Assembly (NCBI GenBank): GCA_946413585.1
Contig: CAMKLG010000002.1
Coordinates: forward strand, 45,664 to 109,663
DNA length: 64,000 bases
Reading direction: 5' to 3'
Origin: an uncultured Bacteroidales bacterium
GTDB lineage: Bacteria; Bacteroidota; Bacteroidia; Bacteroidales; WCHB1-69
A program made the position numbers and the translations under genes. Under the pieces are notes generated by a model, which made no database searches, was not told the DNA's origin, and worked only from the letters and a program-made list of their open reading frames with translations. Below, in pieces: positions 1-9,500 of the stretch. How positions within the stretch are numbered: position 1 is the stretch's first letter; each line of letters begins with the position of its first letter.

Positions 1-958
1 CGGCGAGGGCGTATTGTGCCGAATGGGCGACGCCGGAGCTGATGGCATAGACCGTGCCGTAGATGATGGCGCGACCCAGCTTCTTCATGCGGAAGTAGGG
101 TTCCAGATCGTCGAATTCTCTGTTGTAGAGCTTTTTGGACATGATCATCAGGGCGATACGCTCACCGGCGTAGCTGAAGGCTTTCGAACCGGAGATCAGC
201 AGGGCGTAGTTGTCGGTGTATTTGCCGACGCTCGGCTGGTAGGGCGGGATGCCCGGCGCGGAGATGTTCTGGCGGAAGTCCATGCCGAAATAGGCGAGGT
301 CTTCGAACACGAACACGTCGTACTTGTTGGCCACGTCGCCGATGATTTGCAGTTCCTCTTCGGTGAAGCAGATCCACGACGGGTTGTTGGGGTTGGAGTA
401 CATAATGGTGTGGATGTTGCCCTTTTCGAGGTAACTCTCCAGCTTGGCTCTCAACTTCGGGCCGCGGTGTTCATACACGTCGAAAGTCTCGTATTTGAGA
501 CCCATGACGCGGTGCTGTTGTTTCTGCACGGGAAAACCGGGGTCAATGAAGAGGGTGGTGTCGCGTTCTTTGCGGCAGCGCACGAAGGTCATGAAACCGG
601 CCATGCCGCCCATCATGGAACCGACGGTCGGGATGCAGTTCTCGGGATCGACTTCAAGGTCGATGAAATTCTTGACAAAGCGTGCGGCTTCCTGCTTCAG
701 GGCGGGGATGCCCTCGATGTCAGGGTAGATGGCGGCGACGCCCTTCTTCAGGGCCTCGATCTGCGCCTCCACGCCCACGGAGCACGGCGGCAGTCCGGGA
801 ATGCCCATCTCCATGCGCACAAACTCCTTGCCTGAAGCTTGCTCGATTTCGTTGATCAGACGTTTCACCTCGCGGATGGAGGCTTTGCCAACGCTGCTGA
901 TGCCGCTTTCAGCGACTTTCTTGTCCACAATTTCTGCGGGAATCGGTGTGTTCTTCAT
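1..958 (-). CDS. PLP-dependent aminotransferase class I/II (3' end outside window)
   Basis: The 319 visible residues start at an ATG at 958 (MKNTPIPAEIVDKK) and run off the left edge, so the C-terminus is missing. The reading resembles fold-type I aminotransferases: the segment MEMGIPGLPP, a substrate-contact region SNPNNPSW, the cofactor aspartate in FEDLAYFGMD, and ISGSKAFSYAGERIALM, in which the lysine should form the Schiff base with pyridoxal phosphate. Such cytosolic enzymes move amino groups between amino acids and 2-oxo acids; the substrate cannot be told from this fragment. A TATCTTTG promoter lies about 40 bp upstream on the same strand. The family is clear, the exact reaction is not. 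Confidence 0.9.
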   Translation of the reverse strand, partial: MKNTPIPAEIVDKKVAESGISSVGKASIREVKRLINEIEQASGKEFVRMEMGIPGLPPCSVGVEAQIEALKKGVAAIYPDIEGIPALKQEAARFVKNFIDLEVDPENCIPTVGSMMGGMAGFMTFVRCRKERDTTLFIDPGFPVQKQQHRVMGLKYETFDVYEHRGPKLRAKLESYLEKGNIHTIMYSNPNNPSWICFTEEELQIIGDVANKYDVFVFEDLAYFGMDFRQNISAPGIPPYQPSVGKYTDNYALLISGSKAFSYAGERIALMIMSKKLYNREFDDLEPYFRMKKLGRAIIYGTVYAISSGVAHSAQYALA

Positions 959-997
959 ATTGATATTTAAGTGTTTATAACTTCAGAAAATTTTCGG

Positions 998-1005
998 CAA
1001 AGATA
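998..1005 (-). promoter_or_regulatory. -7 promoter element of the aminotransferase
   Basis: TATCTTTG on the minus strand fits the Bacteroidota -7 consensus TAnnTTTG and sits 40 bp before the start codon at 958. Confidence 0.55.
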
Positions 1006-1088
1006 CAAATTTTTCGGTAATACAACTGAACGCACTCTGGAGAGTATAAAATAAAACAACGTATAGGTTGATTATTCAGAAAAAAGTG

Positions 1089-1096
1089 TATCTTTG
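1089..1096 (+). promoter_or_regulatory. -7 promoter element of the toxin-antitoxin pair
   Basis: TATCTTTG matches TAnnTTTG and is followed by GC, the form seen before many genes here. The toxin ATG is at 1121. Confidence 0.6.
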
Positions 1097-1120
1097 CAGC
1101 GATTATAAAAATTAAATATT

Positions 1121-1674
1121 ATGATGACTTTTGAAGACATTAAACAAGACGGTCGTTTGTGGGCCGTACATTATGCTGACGAAGAGTTGAACGAATTGGA
1201 CCGAGTTTTCACCCAATGGAATGATGCGTCATGGTTATTAAACTTCTTCCGTGAAAACTTTAGTGACCTCGTGTCTTATTCAAAATAACAAAGCTGGATG
1301 AGGCGGTCTATGACACGATGGAAGATAGTGATGAGCTGGAATGCCTCATTTTGGATATCAACCCAGAGGCAAATTTGGACGAGCTCTTTCGCCCGCTTGA
1401 AAGTAGCCGTGCCACTGAAATGAAATTGGGAAGGGAAAAGGCTCGATTAAAAGACCGTTCAAACCATACCAGTTGGTTGCGCATCTATGCCATAAAACTA
1501 AACCCGGGCATATATGTTGTTACTGGTGGTGCAATAAAATTGACCCGCACGATGCAGGAACGTGAGCATACGCTCAAAGAACTGGTGAAGATGGAGAAGG
1601 TGCGGCAATATCTTGTCGCAAACAATGTGATTGATGACGATAGTTTTACAGATTTCATCAAAGAAAAAGGATAA
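1121..1674 (+). pseudogene. HigB/RelE-like toxin gene broken by a one-base deletion
   Basis: Translation from the ATG at 1121 (MMTFEDIKQDGRLWAV) meets a stop at 1286-1288 after 55 codons. The protein sense resumes in the frame that holds positions 1289-1674 (KLDEAVYDTMEDSDEL...). Adding one T in the run near 1278-1280 would join the two parts into one protein of about 184 residues. It would contain LDRVFTQWNDASWLLNFF in the first part and IKLNPGIYVVTGGAIKLT with an REHT segment in the second. This is the pattern of phage-derived Gp49/HigB-like toxins, which are mRNA-cleaving ribosome-associated RNases. An intact HTH antitoxin follows 4 bp downstream, as usual for toxin-first HigBA loci. The break may be a true mutation or a sequencing error; the local sequence is not a canonical slippery heptamer. 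Confidence 0.75.
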
Positions 1675-1678
1675 AATA

Positions 1679-1990
1679 ATGAAGACCGCAGCAGAACAAA
1701 TAGAGTTTTTGGAAGAACATTCTTCGTCTGAACCTTCGAAGTGGCGCGAGAAGGCGGAATGGCGGAAGGCGAACCGCGACTGGCTCCGCTATTCGCAGAA
1801 AATCGCCATCGTTGTGGCCTTGTCTTTGGAAGAACTGAATATGTCCCAAAAGCAGTTGGCGGAACTTGTCGGCTGCTCCCCGCAATATGTTTCCCGACTG
1901 CTGAAGGGCGAGGAAAACCTTACTTTGGAGACGTTGTGCAAGTTGGAACGTGCATTGAACCGCCCCATTATGCAAAAGGTTTTTGCATAG
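1679..1990 (+). CDS. HigA-like antitoxin, XRE-family HTH
   Basis: A 103-residue protein beginning MKTAAEQIEFLEEHSSSEPS, with the ATG 4 bp after the toxin stop codon. Residues about 55-100 form a Cro/C1-type helix-turn-helix (SQKQLAELVGCSPQYVSRLLKG, then ENLTLETLCKLERAL). In this family the protein binds the toxin and represses the shared operon promoter. An in-frame upstream start at 1631 would overlap the toxin gene and is less likely. Since the partner toxin gene is frameshifted, this may now be an orphan antitoxin or repressor. Confidence 0.85.
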   Translation: MKTAAEQIEFLEEHSSSEPSKWREKAEWRKANRDWLRYSQKIAIVVALSLEELNMSQKQLAELVGCSPQYVSRLLKGEENLTLETLCKLERALNRPIMQKVFA

Positions 1991-2011
1991 CTTTATGGTG
2001 TTTTAAACAAA

Positions 2012-2037
2012 TAGAGACGTGCCATGGCACGTCTCTA
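2012..2037. repeat. Dispersed palindrome, TAGAGACG family, copy A
   Basis: A perfect 26-nt palindrome with arms TAGAGACGTGCCA and its complement, between the convergent antitoxin and peptidase genes. It can form a hairpin on either strand and could end transcription from both sides, though no long U-run follows. Related copies are at 22691, 29025, 31439, 32961 and 44463. Confidence 0.85.
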
Positions 2038-2071
2038 CATTGTTGAAAATCATTAAATTAAATCTCTTCTG

Positions 2072-3430
2072 TTATTCGCAGAAATGTTCGTAGAAGTGTG
2101 TGATCACCTCGATGCCTTTGCGGAAGTGGTCGAGTTTGTAGTTTTCGTTGGGAGAGTGGATGTTGTCCTCGGCGAGACCGAAGCCGCAGAGGATGGACTT
2201 CACGCCCAGCACCTTCTCGAAGTGCGCCACAATCGGGATGCTGCCGCCGCTGTAGGTCGGGATGGGACGTTTGCCATAGACATCCATGTAAGCCTTCTCG
2301 GCCGCTTGGTAAGCGGGCACATCCACGCCGCAACGGTATGCTTCGCCGCCGTGCGCGGGAATCACCTCCACCTTCACGTAGTCGGGCGCGATGTTCTCGA
2401 AATGTTTCTGGAACAGTTCCGCGATCTTGTGGGAATCCTGGTTGGCGACCAAGCGCATGGAGATGTTGGCGGAAGCCGTCGCGGGAAGCACGGTCTTGAA
2501 TCCTTCGCCCGTATAGCCGCCCTCGATGCCGCACACGCCCAAGTTCGGACGGATGCCCGTGCGCTCGATGGTGCTGTATCCCTCTTCGCCAAATAATGCT
2601 TTGACATCCAGTGATTTCTTGTATTCCTCTTCGTTGAACGGGGCTTGCGCGATGAGTTCGCGTTCCTCTTTGGAGAGCACCACCACGTCGTCGTAGAAAC
2701 CGGGGATGGTCACCTCGCCCTTGTCGTTGATGAGTCCGCTGATGAGGTCGCAGAGCACGTTGATGGGGTTGGCGACCGCACCGCCGAAGATGCCGGAATG
2801 GAGGTCGCGGTTCGGACCGGTGACCTTCAAGATCATGTTGCACAAGCCGCGCAGACCGGCGGTGATGGAGGGCGTGTCGCTGGCAATCATGCCGGTGTCG
2901 GAGACGAGGATGACATCGCACTTGAGCAGGTCTTTGTGTTGCTCGCAGAAACTGTAGAGCTGCGTGCTGCCGATCTCCTCCTCACCTTCGAGCATGAACT
3001 TGACGTTGCACTTCAGGTTGCCGGATTTCACCATGTACTCGAAGGCTTTCGCGTGCATGAACGACTGTCCCTTGTCGTCGTCGGCACCGCGTCCCCAAAT
3101 CTTGCCCTCCTTGATGACGGGCTCGAAAGGCTCTGTGTTCCAGAGGTCAATGGGATCCACGGGCATCACGTCGTAGTGGCCATAGACCAGCACGGTCTTG
3201 GCGTTGGGATCGACCATCTTCTGTCCCACGACAATGGGGTTGCCCTCGGTGGGATAGACTTCGCATTGGTCAGCGCCGGCGGCCATGATCAGCTCTTTCC
3301 AACGCTCGGCGCAGCGCACCATGTCGCCTTTGTGCTCACTCTCTGAACTGATCGACGGGATGCGCAACAGACTGAACAGTTCGTCTAAAAATCGGGTTTC
3401 GTTCTCTTGAATGTAATTTCTGATGTCCAT
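2072..3430 (-). CDS. M20-family metallo-dipeptidase
   Basis: A 452-residue protein from an ATG at 3430 (MDIRNYIQENETRFLDELF); a longer reading to 3559 would run through the promoter. It has the M20 di-zinc site in order: H85 and D87 in VLVYGHYDVMPVDP, the bridging aspartate near 118 in GRGADDDKGQ, the general base and metal glutamates near 150-152 in EGEEEIGS, D178 in VSDTG, and a C-terminal histidine in IHSPNEN. The dimerisation lid lies between them (about 195-310). Family members hydrolyse dipeptides, usually in the cytosol; no signal peptide is seen. It is transcribed away from the giant secreted-protein gene, from a minus-strand promoter at 3458-3465. Confidence 0.93.
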   Translation of the reverse strand: MDIRNYIQENETRFLDELFSLLRIPSISSESEHKGDMVRCAERWKELIMAAGADQCEVYPTEGNPIVVGQKMVDPNAKTVLVYGHYDVMPVDPIDLWNTEPFEPVIKEGKIWGRGADDDKGQSFMHAKAFEYMVKSGNLKCNVKFMLEGEEEIGSTQLYSFCEQHKDLLKCDVILVSDTGMIASDTPSITAGLRGLCNMILKVTGPNRDLHSGIFGGAVANPINVLCDLISGLINDKGEVTIPGFYDDVVVLSKEERELIAQAPFNEEEYKKSLDVKALFGEEGYSTIERTGIRPNLGVCGIEGGYTGEGFKTVLPATASANISMRLVANQDSHKIAELFQKHFENIAPDYVKVEVIPAHGGEAYRCGVDVPAYQAAEKAYMDVYGKRPIPTYSGGSIPIVAHFEKVLGVKSILCGFGLAEDNIHSPNENYKLDHFRKGIEVITHFYEHFCE

Positions 3431-3457
3431 AATTTTTGTTCGTTTTGTTTGAAAGGG

Positions 3458-3465
3458 CAAAAATA
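3458..3465 (-). promoter_or_regulatory. -7 promoter element of the M20 dipeptidase
   Basis: TATTTTTG on the minus strand, 28 bp before the start at 3430; matches TAnnTTTG. Confidence 0.55.
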
Positions 3466-3514
3466 CAAAATTTCTTTTGGATTGGCAGATCGAATTGTAA
3501 TTTGAAAATTTTGC

Positions 3515-3522
3515 TATTTTTG
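3515..3522 (+). promoter_or_regulatory. -7 promoter element of the giant secreted protein
   Basis: TATTTTTG followed by CA, with a TTG about 18 bp upstream as a possible -33 element. The start codon is at 3580. Confidence 0.55.
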
Positions 3523-3579
3523 CACCTTTGACCGATCGATTTCCGGTCGGTGTTATCATGATTTTTAAAGCAAAAGAAT

Positions 3580-6500
3580 ATGAAAAAGATTATTACAACT
3601 GTGTTGATGCTTCTGACGCTCATGGCACCTCGGATCGGATACACACAGCAGTATTTGACAGTCCACGACGGGACAGACACCAGCGAGTATATTCCTGTTT
3701 ATGGCTTTTTCGTGGATGATTATCTGAAAATGGAGATGGTGTATCCGGCGCAGGAACTTTCCGTCATGAACGGAGCCAACCTCACCGGTATGAGTTTCTA
3801 TGCTGAAGAATCCAGTTCAGATTGGGGCAATCCCACTTTCAGGGTTTTCCTCGCCGAGGTTTCCTCGCCGACAGTAAGTGCTTTTGTCGGTTCCGGAACT
3901 GTCGTTTTCGAGGGCACTTTGGAAATCAGCGGTGGGGTCATGACCGTTCTTTTTGACCAGCCCTTCACCTATCATGGGGGCAATCTGCTTGTCGGCATCT
4001 ATGATATTCTCCCCGGAGACGATTTTTCCGACTCCCATTGGTATGGGGAGGCGGTGAACGGTGCTGCTATATTGGGCTTGGCCAATAATGAAGAAGCGGA
4101 CTTCCCAATGGATTTCCTGCCGAAGACCACCTTCCAGTACATACCTGCCGGTGTGTCGTCTTGTCTTCGTCCCACGAACCTCATGGCGAGCAATGTTTCC
4201 GCTCATTCCGTCACATTGGGCTGGACGGAAAATGGCTCAGCCTCGTCCTGGCAGATTTGTCTTAACGAGGATGAGGACAACCTCATTACGGTTACCAGCA
4301 ACCCCTATACGTTGACGGGTCTCACTGCTGGCACGGACTACAGTGTCAAAGTGCGTTCCAGATGTAATAACGGCGCCACTACCAGCACATGGTCGAACGC
4401 GATTAGCTTTTTGGCAACCGACGACGTGGTCATCGGTTACGGCGCCTCCTCAAGCAACAATCTTCCCAGCACTTCGTTCTACAAATATTCGTTGACCCAG
4501 CAGATTTACACAGCTGGAGAAATCGGGATGGCCGGTACCATCAACAGTGTCGCCTTCTACAATCAAGGCTCGGAAAAGACCCGCAATTACGATATGTATA
4601 TTGTCCATACTCCTAAGACCTCGTTTGCGTCCAACAATGATTGGATACCGGTTACGGCCAGCGACAGGGTCTTTAGCGGGGAAGTGACGATGGCCGCCAA
4701 TGCATGGACGGTCATCCAGATTGACGGTTTCGATTATAATGGGACGAGCAACCTTGCCCTCGTCATGGATGACAATACCAATTCTTGGTCCGAAGGTATG
4801 TCTTGTCGCGTTTTCAGTGCCGCCAGCCAGGCTATATTAGTTTACGCCGATGACACGAATTATGATCCTTGTGGTTCGTTGGGCTATTCCGGCACCGTTG
4901 CGAATATGAAAAACCAGATCGTGCTGGGCATTACGCCTGCCGGCATGGTCGCTTGCGCGAGACCGGCCACCTTTTCGGTGAACAATATCACCGCCCATTC
5001 GGCTGTGTTGTCATGGAGCGGCGGCAGCGGCACGTACAATGTGGAATATAAAAAGGATGCCGACGAGGTTTGGTCCGTGTATGCGAATGGCGTTACCAGC
5101 ACCAGCCTCAACATGAACAACCTTTCCCAGGCGACCCAATATGCGGTCCGGATTCAGTCGGTCTGCCCAGACAGCGTGAGTGGCTGGAAAAGCACCTTCT
5201 TCACCACACAGGTCGCCTGCACTGATCATATCTACGTGACCGAGAATGGTACGGGCGACGGGTCCAGTTGGGCGTTGGCGACGAGCGATCTGCAATCGGC
5301 GTTGAGTACCGCGCTGGACATCCGTAACGCCTACGGATTAACCTTGGATGTTTGGGTGGCCAACGGTACCTACTACGGCGACATGATCGGTATCAATGCT
5401 TTCACCATGGTGGAGGGCGTGAACTTGTATGGCGGTTTTGCCGGCAACGAACCGGCCAGCTACAACCTGTTGTTGCGGAACTTCAATACCCACGCGACGA
5501 TTCTGGACGGTGCTTCTTCGAGACGGGTGCTCTACCAGCCAACCGATTTCAACACCCTGACGACTTGGGACGGCTTCACGATCCAGCATGGTCAGATGGC
5601 CACTGACGGTGCCGGGGCTTTCTTGCGTGAAGGAAGCCGTTTGTCAAACTGCAAGATTTTAGACAATGTTTCATTGAGCGGCGATGGCGGCGGTGTGTAT
5701 TGTGACGACCATGCCGTTTTGGAAAACTGTGATTTTGAGAGGAATACGGCATACTATTCCGGCGGCGGTGTCTATGCTTACCGCTCCACAGTCCGCAATT
5801 GTCGCATGGCGAACAACACGGCCAACAGAGGAGGTGGGGTGTATCTCTCCTACCAGTCCAATCTCGTCTCTTCTCGGATTAGTCATAACCAAGCTTATGA
5901 AGGTGGTGGAATTTACATGCTTTCACTTTCGCAGGTCCGCAACTGTTTGGTCGATAACAACACGGCGGATGCGTCGTCCTATAGTCTTGGTGGCGGCGGA
6001 ATTTGTTGTGCCAGTACGGGCGCAGTCGTCAATACGACCGTCGTGCGCAATGCCTCCACCGATGGCGGCGCCGGTGTTTCCGGGCAAGGCGGTGCTTCGC
6101 TGACCAACTGTATAGTGTGGGGTAACGAGCAGGACGGGAACCCCTCCAATGTCGTCGGCAACCTTGCCGTCTCGTTCTCTGCCGTGGAAGGCGGTTGCCC
6201 GGGCGATAGCATCATTGTACTCAACGATGTCAACCCGCCTCTGTTCGTGAACAGCTCTGCAACGGCAGGCGCGTCCGACAATTCTTCCGGTGCAGACTGG
6301 CATTTCCAGAACGGATCCCCTTGTGCCAATGCCGGCAATAATGCTGCCGTGACGGACAGCCTCGACCTCGACGGCACGGCGCGTGTCAAACGCGACACGG
6401 TGGATTTGGGATGTTATGAGTCGAATTTCTACAGCGTGCCGGTCAGTTATTGCGTCACCGTTTATCATGAATTCTCTGACACGGCGTGTGTCAACTATAC

Positions 6501-9500
6501 TTGGAATGACCGAACTTACTACTGGAGTGGTGACTATACCCAAACAATGGAACTTCCCAACGGCTGTGACTCCGTGGTGACATTGCATCTCACCATCAAC
6601 CGCTCCGTTTCCACTTACGAATCTCTTTCTATTTGTGAAAGCGAACTGCCCTACACTTATTTGGATACGGTCTTCGATGTCGGCACCCCGCAGAATTCGT
6701 ATTTCACTTTTCGGTTGATGGCGGATAACGGTTGCGATTCTGTCATTCACCTCCACCTCACGGTACAGCCTTCCATCTTGGGGGCGTTTGGGGCCATGAC
6801 TCCGACGAACAACTATACGGTCACCAACCAGGCGGTGCACTTCACCTGGGATGCGGTGGAGAATGCCACCGGTTACGCGCTCTACGTGTGGCCTGTGGGC
6901 GACCCCCAGCCGCAGCAGCCTGCCGTTTCCCAAGACTACTGGACACAATGTGTGGTGACCAATCTGCAGAACCGCCGGGACTACCAATGGTTCCTGAAAG
7001 CCTATAGCGCTTGCGACACCACCGTGAGTGCGGTTCGCCAGTTCACGCTGAATGTGGCACCGGTGTTGACGATCAACAGTGGCGCTATCATGGATTTCGG
7101 CGAGATTCCGTTGGACAGTACCCGCAGCCGCTATTTCCAGGTGACGGGTACGGCCTTGACCAGTGCCATTTCCTACCAACTCTCAGGAACGGATGCCTCC
7201 TCCTTCTCCCTTAGTCCGTCCAGTTCGTGGAACAGCATGACGGGCGGCGGAATGCAGATTTCCTTCCATCCCACGGTGCCTCAAAACGAATATGTCGCGC
7301 AGATTACCATACAGAGTGACACATTAGTGAGAACCTTTACGGTGAAAGGCTGTCTTTCCGGTTTCCTGACCTTTACCACCACCGTGGATGCCGATGTGTA
7401 TGCCACCGACAGCGAGATACCCATCCATGGTCAGGTGACGAACCTGCTCAACGATCCAGTTGCCGGACTGGATGTGGAAGTGTATGTGAAGGTGTTCGAC
7501 CTTGTCCGCACGATTCCGGCCACCACAGATGCTAACGGGCTGTTCGAGGTCTCGTTCGTCCCGCAGCAGTCCGAGTCGGGCTACTACACGGTGGGTGCAC
7601 GTCGGTTAGGTGCCGACGGCATGGCGGTGCACGACGCTTTCAACATCCCGGGCATGATGCTGCTCTCTTCCGACTGGATTCTCTGGAAGCCGAACACCGC
7701 GCAAGCGGATACGGGTACGATTGCCGTGCGCAACCGCAGCCAGGTCCCCCTCACGAACATCCAGGTCACCCCGGCATCGCTGCCCAATGGATGCACGGTG
7801 CAGTTCGAACCTCTGAATCTTGCCGGCTTGGCTACAGGCGAATTGCAGTATGTCGTCAGCGGCTCGGTGGCTTCCACGGGCGTGAACTACGAGGAGGTGC
7901 GCCTCAATGCTTTCAGTGACGAAGGAGCAGCCATGAACTTCAGCGCATGGTACTACTGTATGCAACAACGTGCCGACTTGGATGTGATGCCCCTGTCGCT
8001 CACCAACACGATGAACCGTGGAAAGAGCAAAGTGGTGGATTTCAAGATTTTCAACAATGGCAATGGTCCGACAGGCAACATTTACGTCACGCTGCCTGAC
8101 GTGCCGTGGATGTCGGTGGTCGGGAGTGACACGCTGCCCTCCCTGGGCGTGCATGATTCCGCATACGTCTCCATCCGTCTTTCCGCAGACAGCACCACCG
8201 CCCTCATCCGTTACACGGGCAACATCGCCATCAACTGTGAGCGCGGCGAGGGGGTGAGCATCCCCTACAGTATCACCGCCATTTCCGACTCCACGGGTGC
8301 GCTAATGGTGGACGTCACGGACGATTATACGTACAACACCAACAGCGGTAACGGCCCGCACCTCGCTGGTGCCGACGTGATCGTGAAAGGATACTATTCG
8401 TTGGAAACCGTTGCCACAGGGGTGACCGATTCCAACGGAGTTTTTGTGGCGGACAATCTGCCGGAAGGCTGGTACAAGCTCATCATCCGCGCCGACCGTC
8501 ACGATGAGTACCAGAACAACCTCTATATCACGGCCGGAGAAACCAACCATCAGGACATTTTCATCCAGTTCCAGGCCATCACCTACTCTTGGGAGGTGGT
8601 GCCCACTGAAATCGGGGACGAATACACCTACGAGTTGGTGGTGAATTACGAAACGCATGTGCCGACCCCGGTGATTGTTTTGGAAATGCCCAGTGAACTT
8701 CCCGCTCTGCAGGAGGGCGAGAGTTACACCTTTGACTATGTCTTGACCAACCACGGTCTGATTGCCGCTTTTGACGTGCAACTCTTCGCTCCGCAAAGCT
8801 CCCTCTATACGTTTACGCCGCTGTATGACCAGATGGACAGCCTTCCCGCACAAACCTCGGTGTCAATTCCTTGTGTGATGAGTCGCCCCGTGCAAACCCG
8901 TTCAGCCAATAACGCTGCAGGTCTGAGATACGGCTCCGATGGGGATTGCCCGCATCTTATCAGGACCTCGGTAGTCGGTTATAAATTATGCGGCGGAGAT
9001 AGATACCCGATTTGGGCGTACAAGATGGTGACCGACGGAACCTATGAGCCGTGTCCTACGTGGACGTCGATGCCGATGTACTACGGCGGAATTGCAGGAG
9101 GCACTTCCGTGTTGGCAGGAAATTACAGCTCCGAGCCACTCACAACCCCGGTGGCAATATGTGAGTGCGAGGACGAAGTGGTGAGTTACGATACCACCCT
9201 CACCAATAAGTTGGACACCCTCTTCTTCGTCTTTATTAAGAATTTAAGAAACTGTGTCACTGGCGAACTCTATCAGATTCGTGATACGGTGCCGATTCTT
9301 GATGAAGATTGTGAGGTTACGGTTACCGTCAATCCTTTTAATAGACCCCTGTCTGGAGTGGGACGAATCGGCGTGGCCGCCGACGGCGCGTCTAAGATGT
9401 ATATTTATGTCAAAAGCAATTGCCAATTGCTGTCATCACAGCTTTTGTGGTCGTTGACTTATAATCATACGACGGATTCGACTATTGTGGGCTCCATCTC

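Noticed and set aside
14..835. A 273-codon open frame on the plus strand
   Set aside because: Antisense to the partial aminotransferase, which has clear PLP motifs.
1270..1290. Programmed -1 frameshift in the toxin gene
   Set aside because: The local TTCAAAAT sequence is not a canonical X-XXY-YYZ slippery site and no strong downstream hairpin was seen; a simple deletion is more likely.
5923..7179. A 418-codon open frame on the minus strand
   Set aside because: Antisense to the beta-helix part of the giant protein; no signal, domain or start context.
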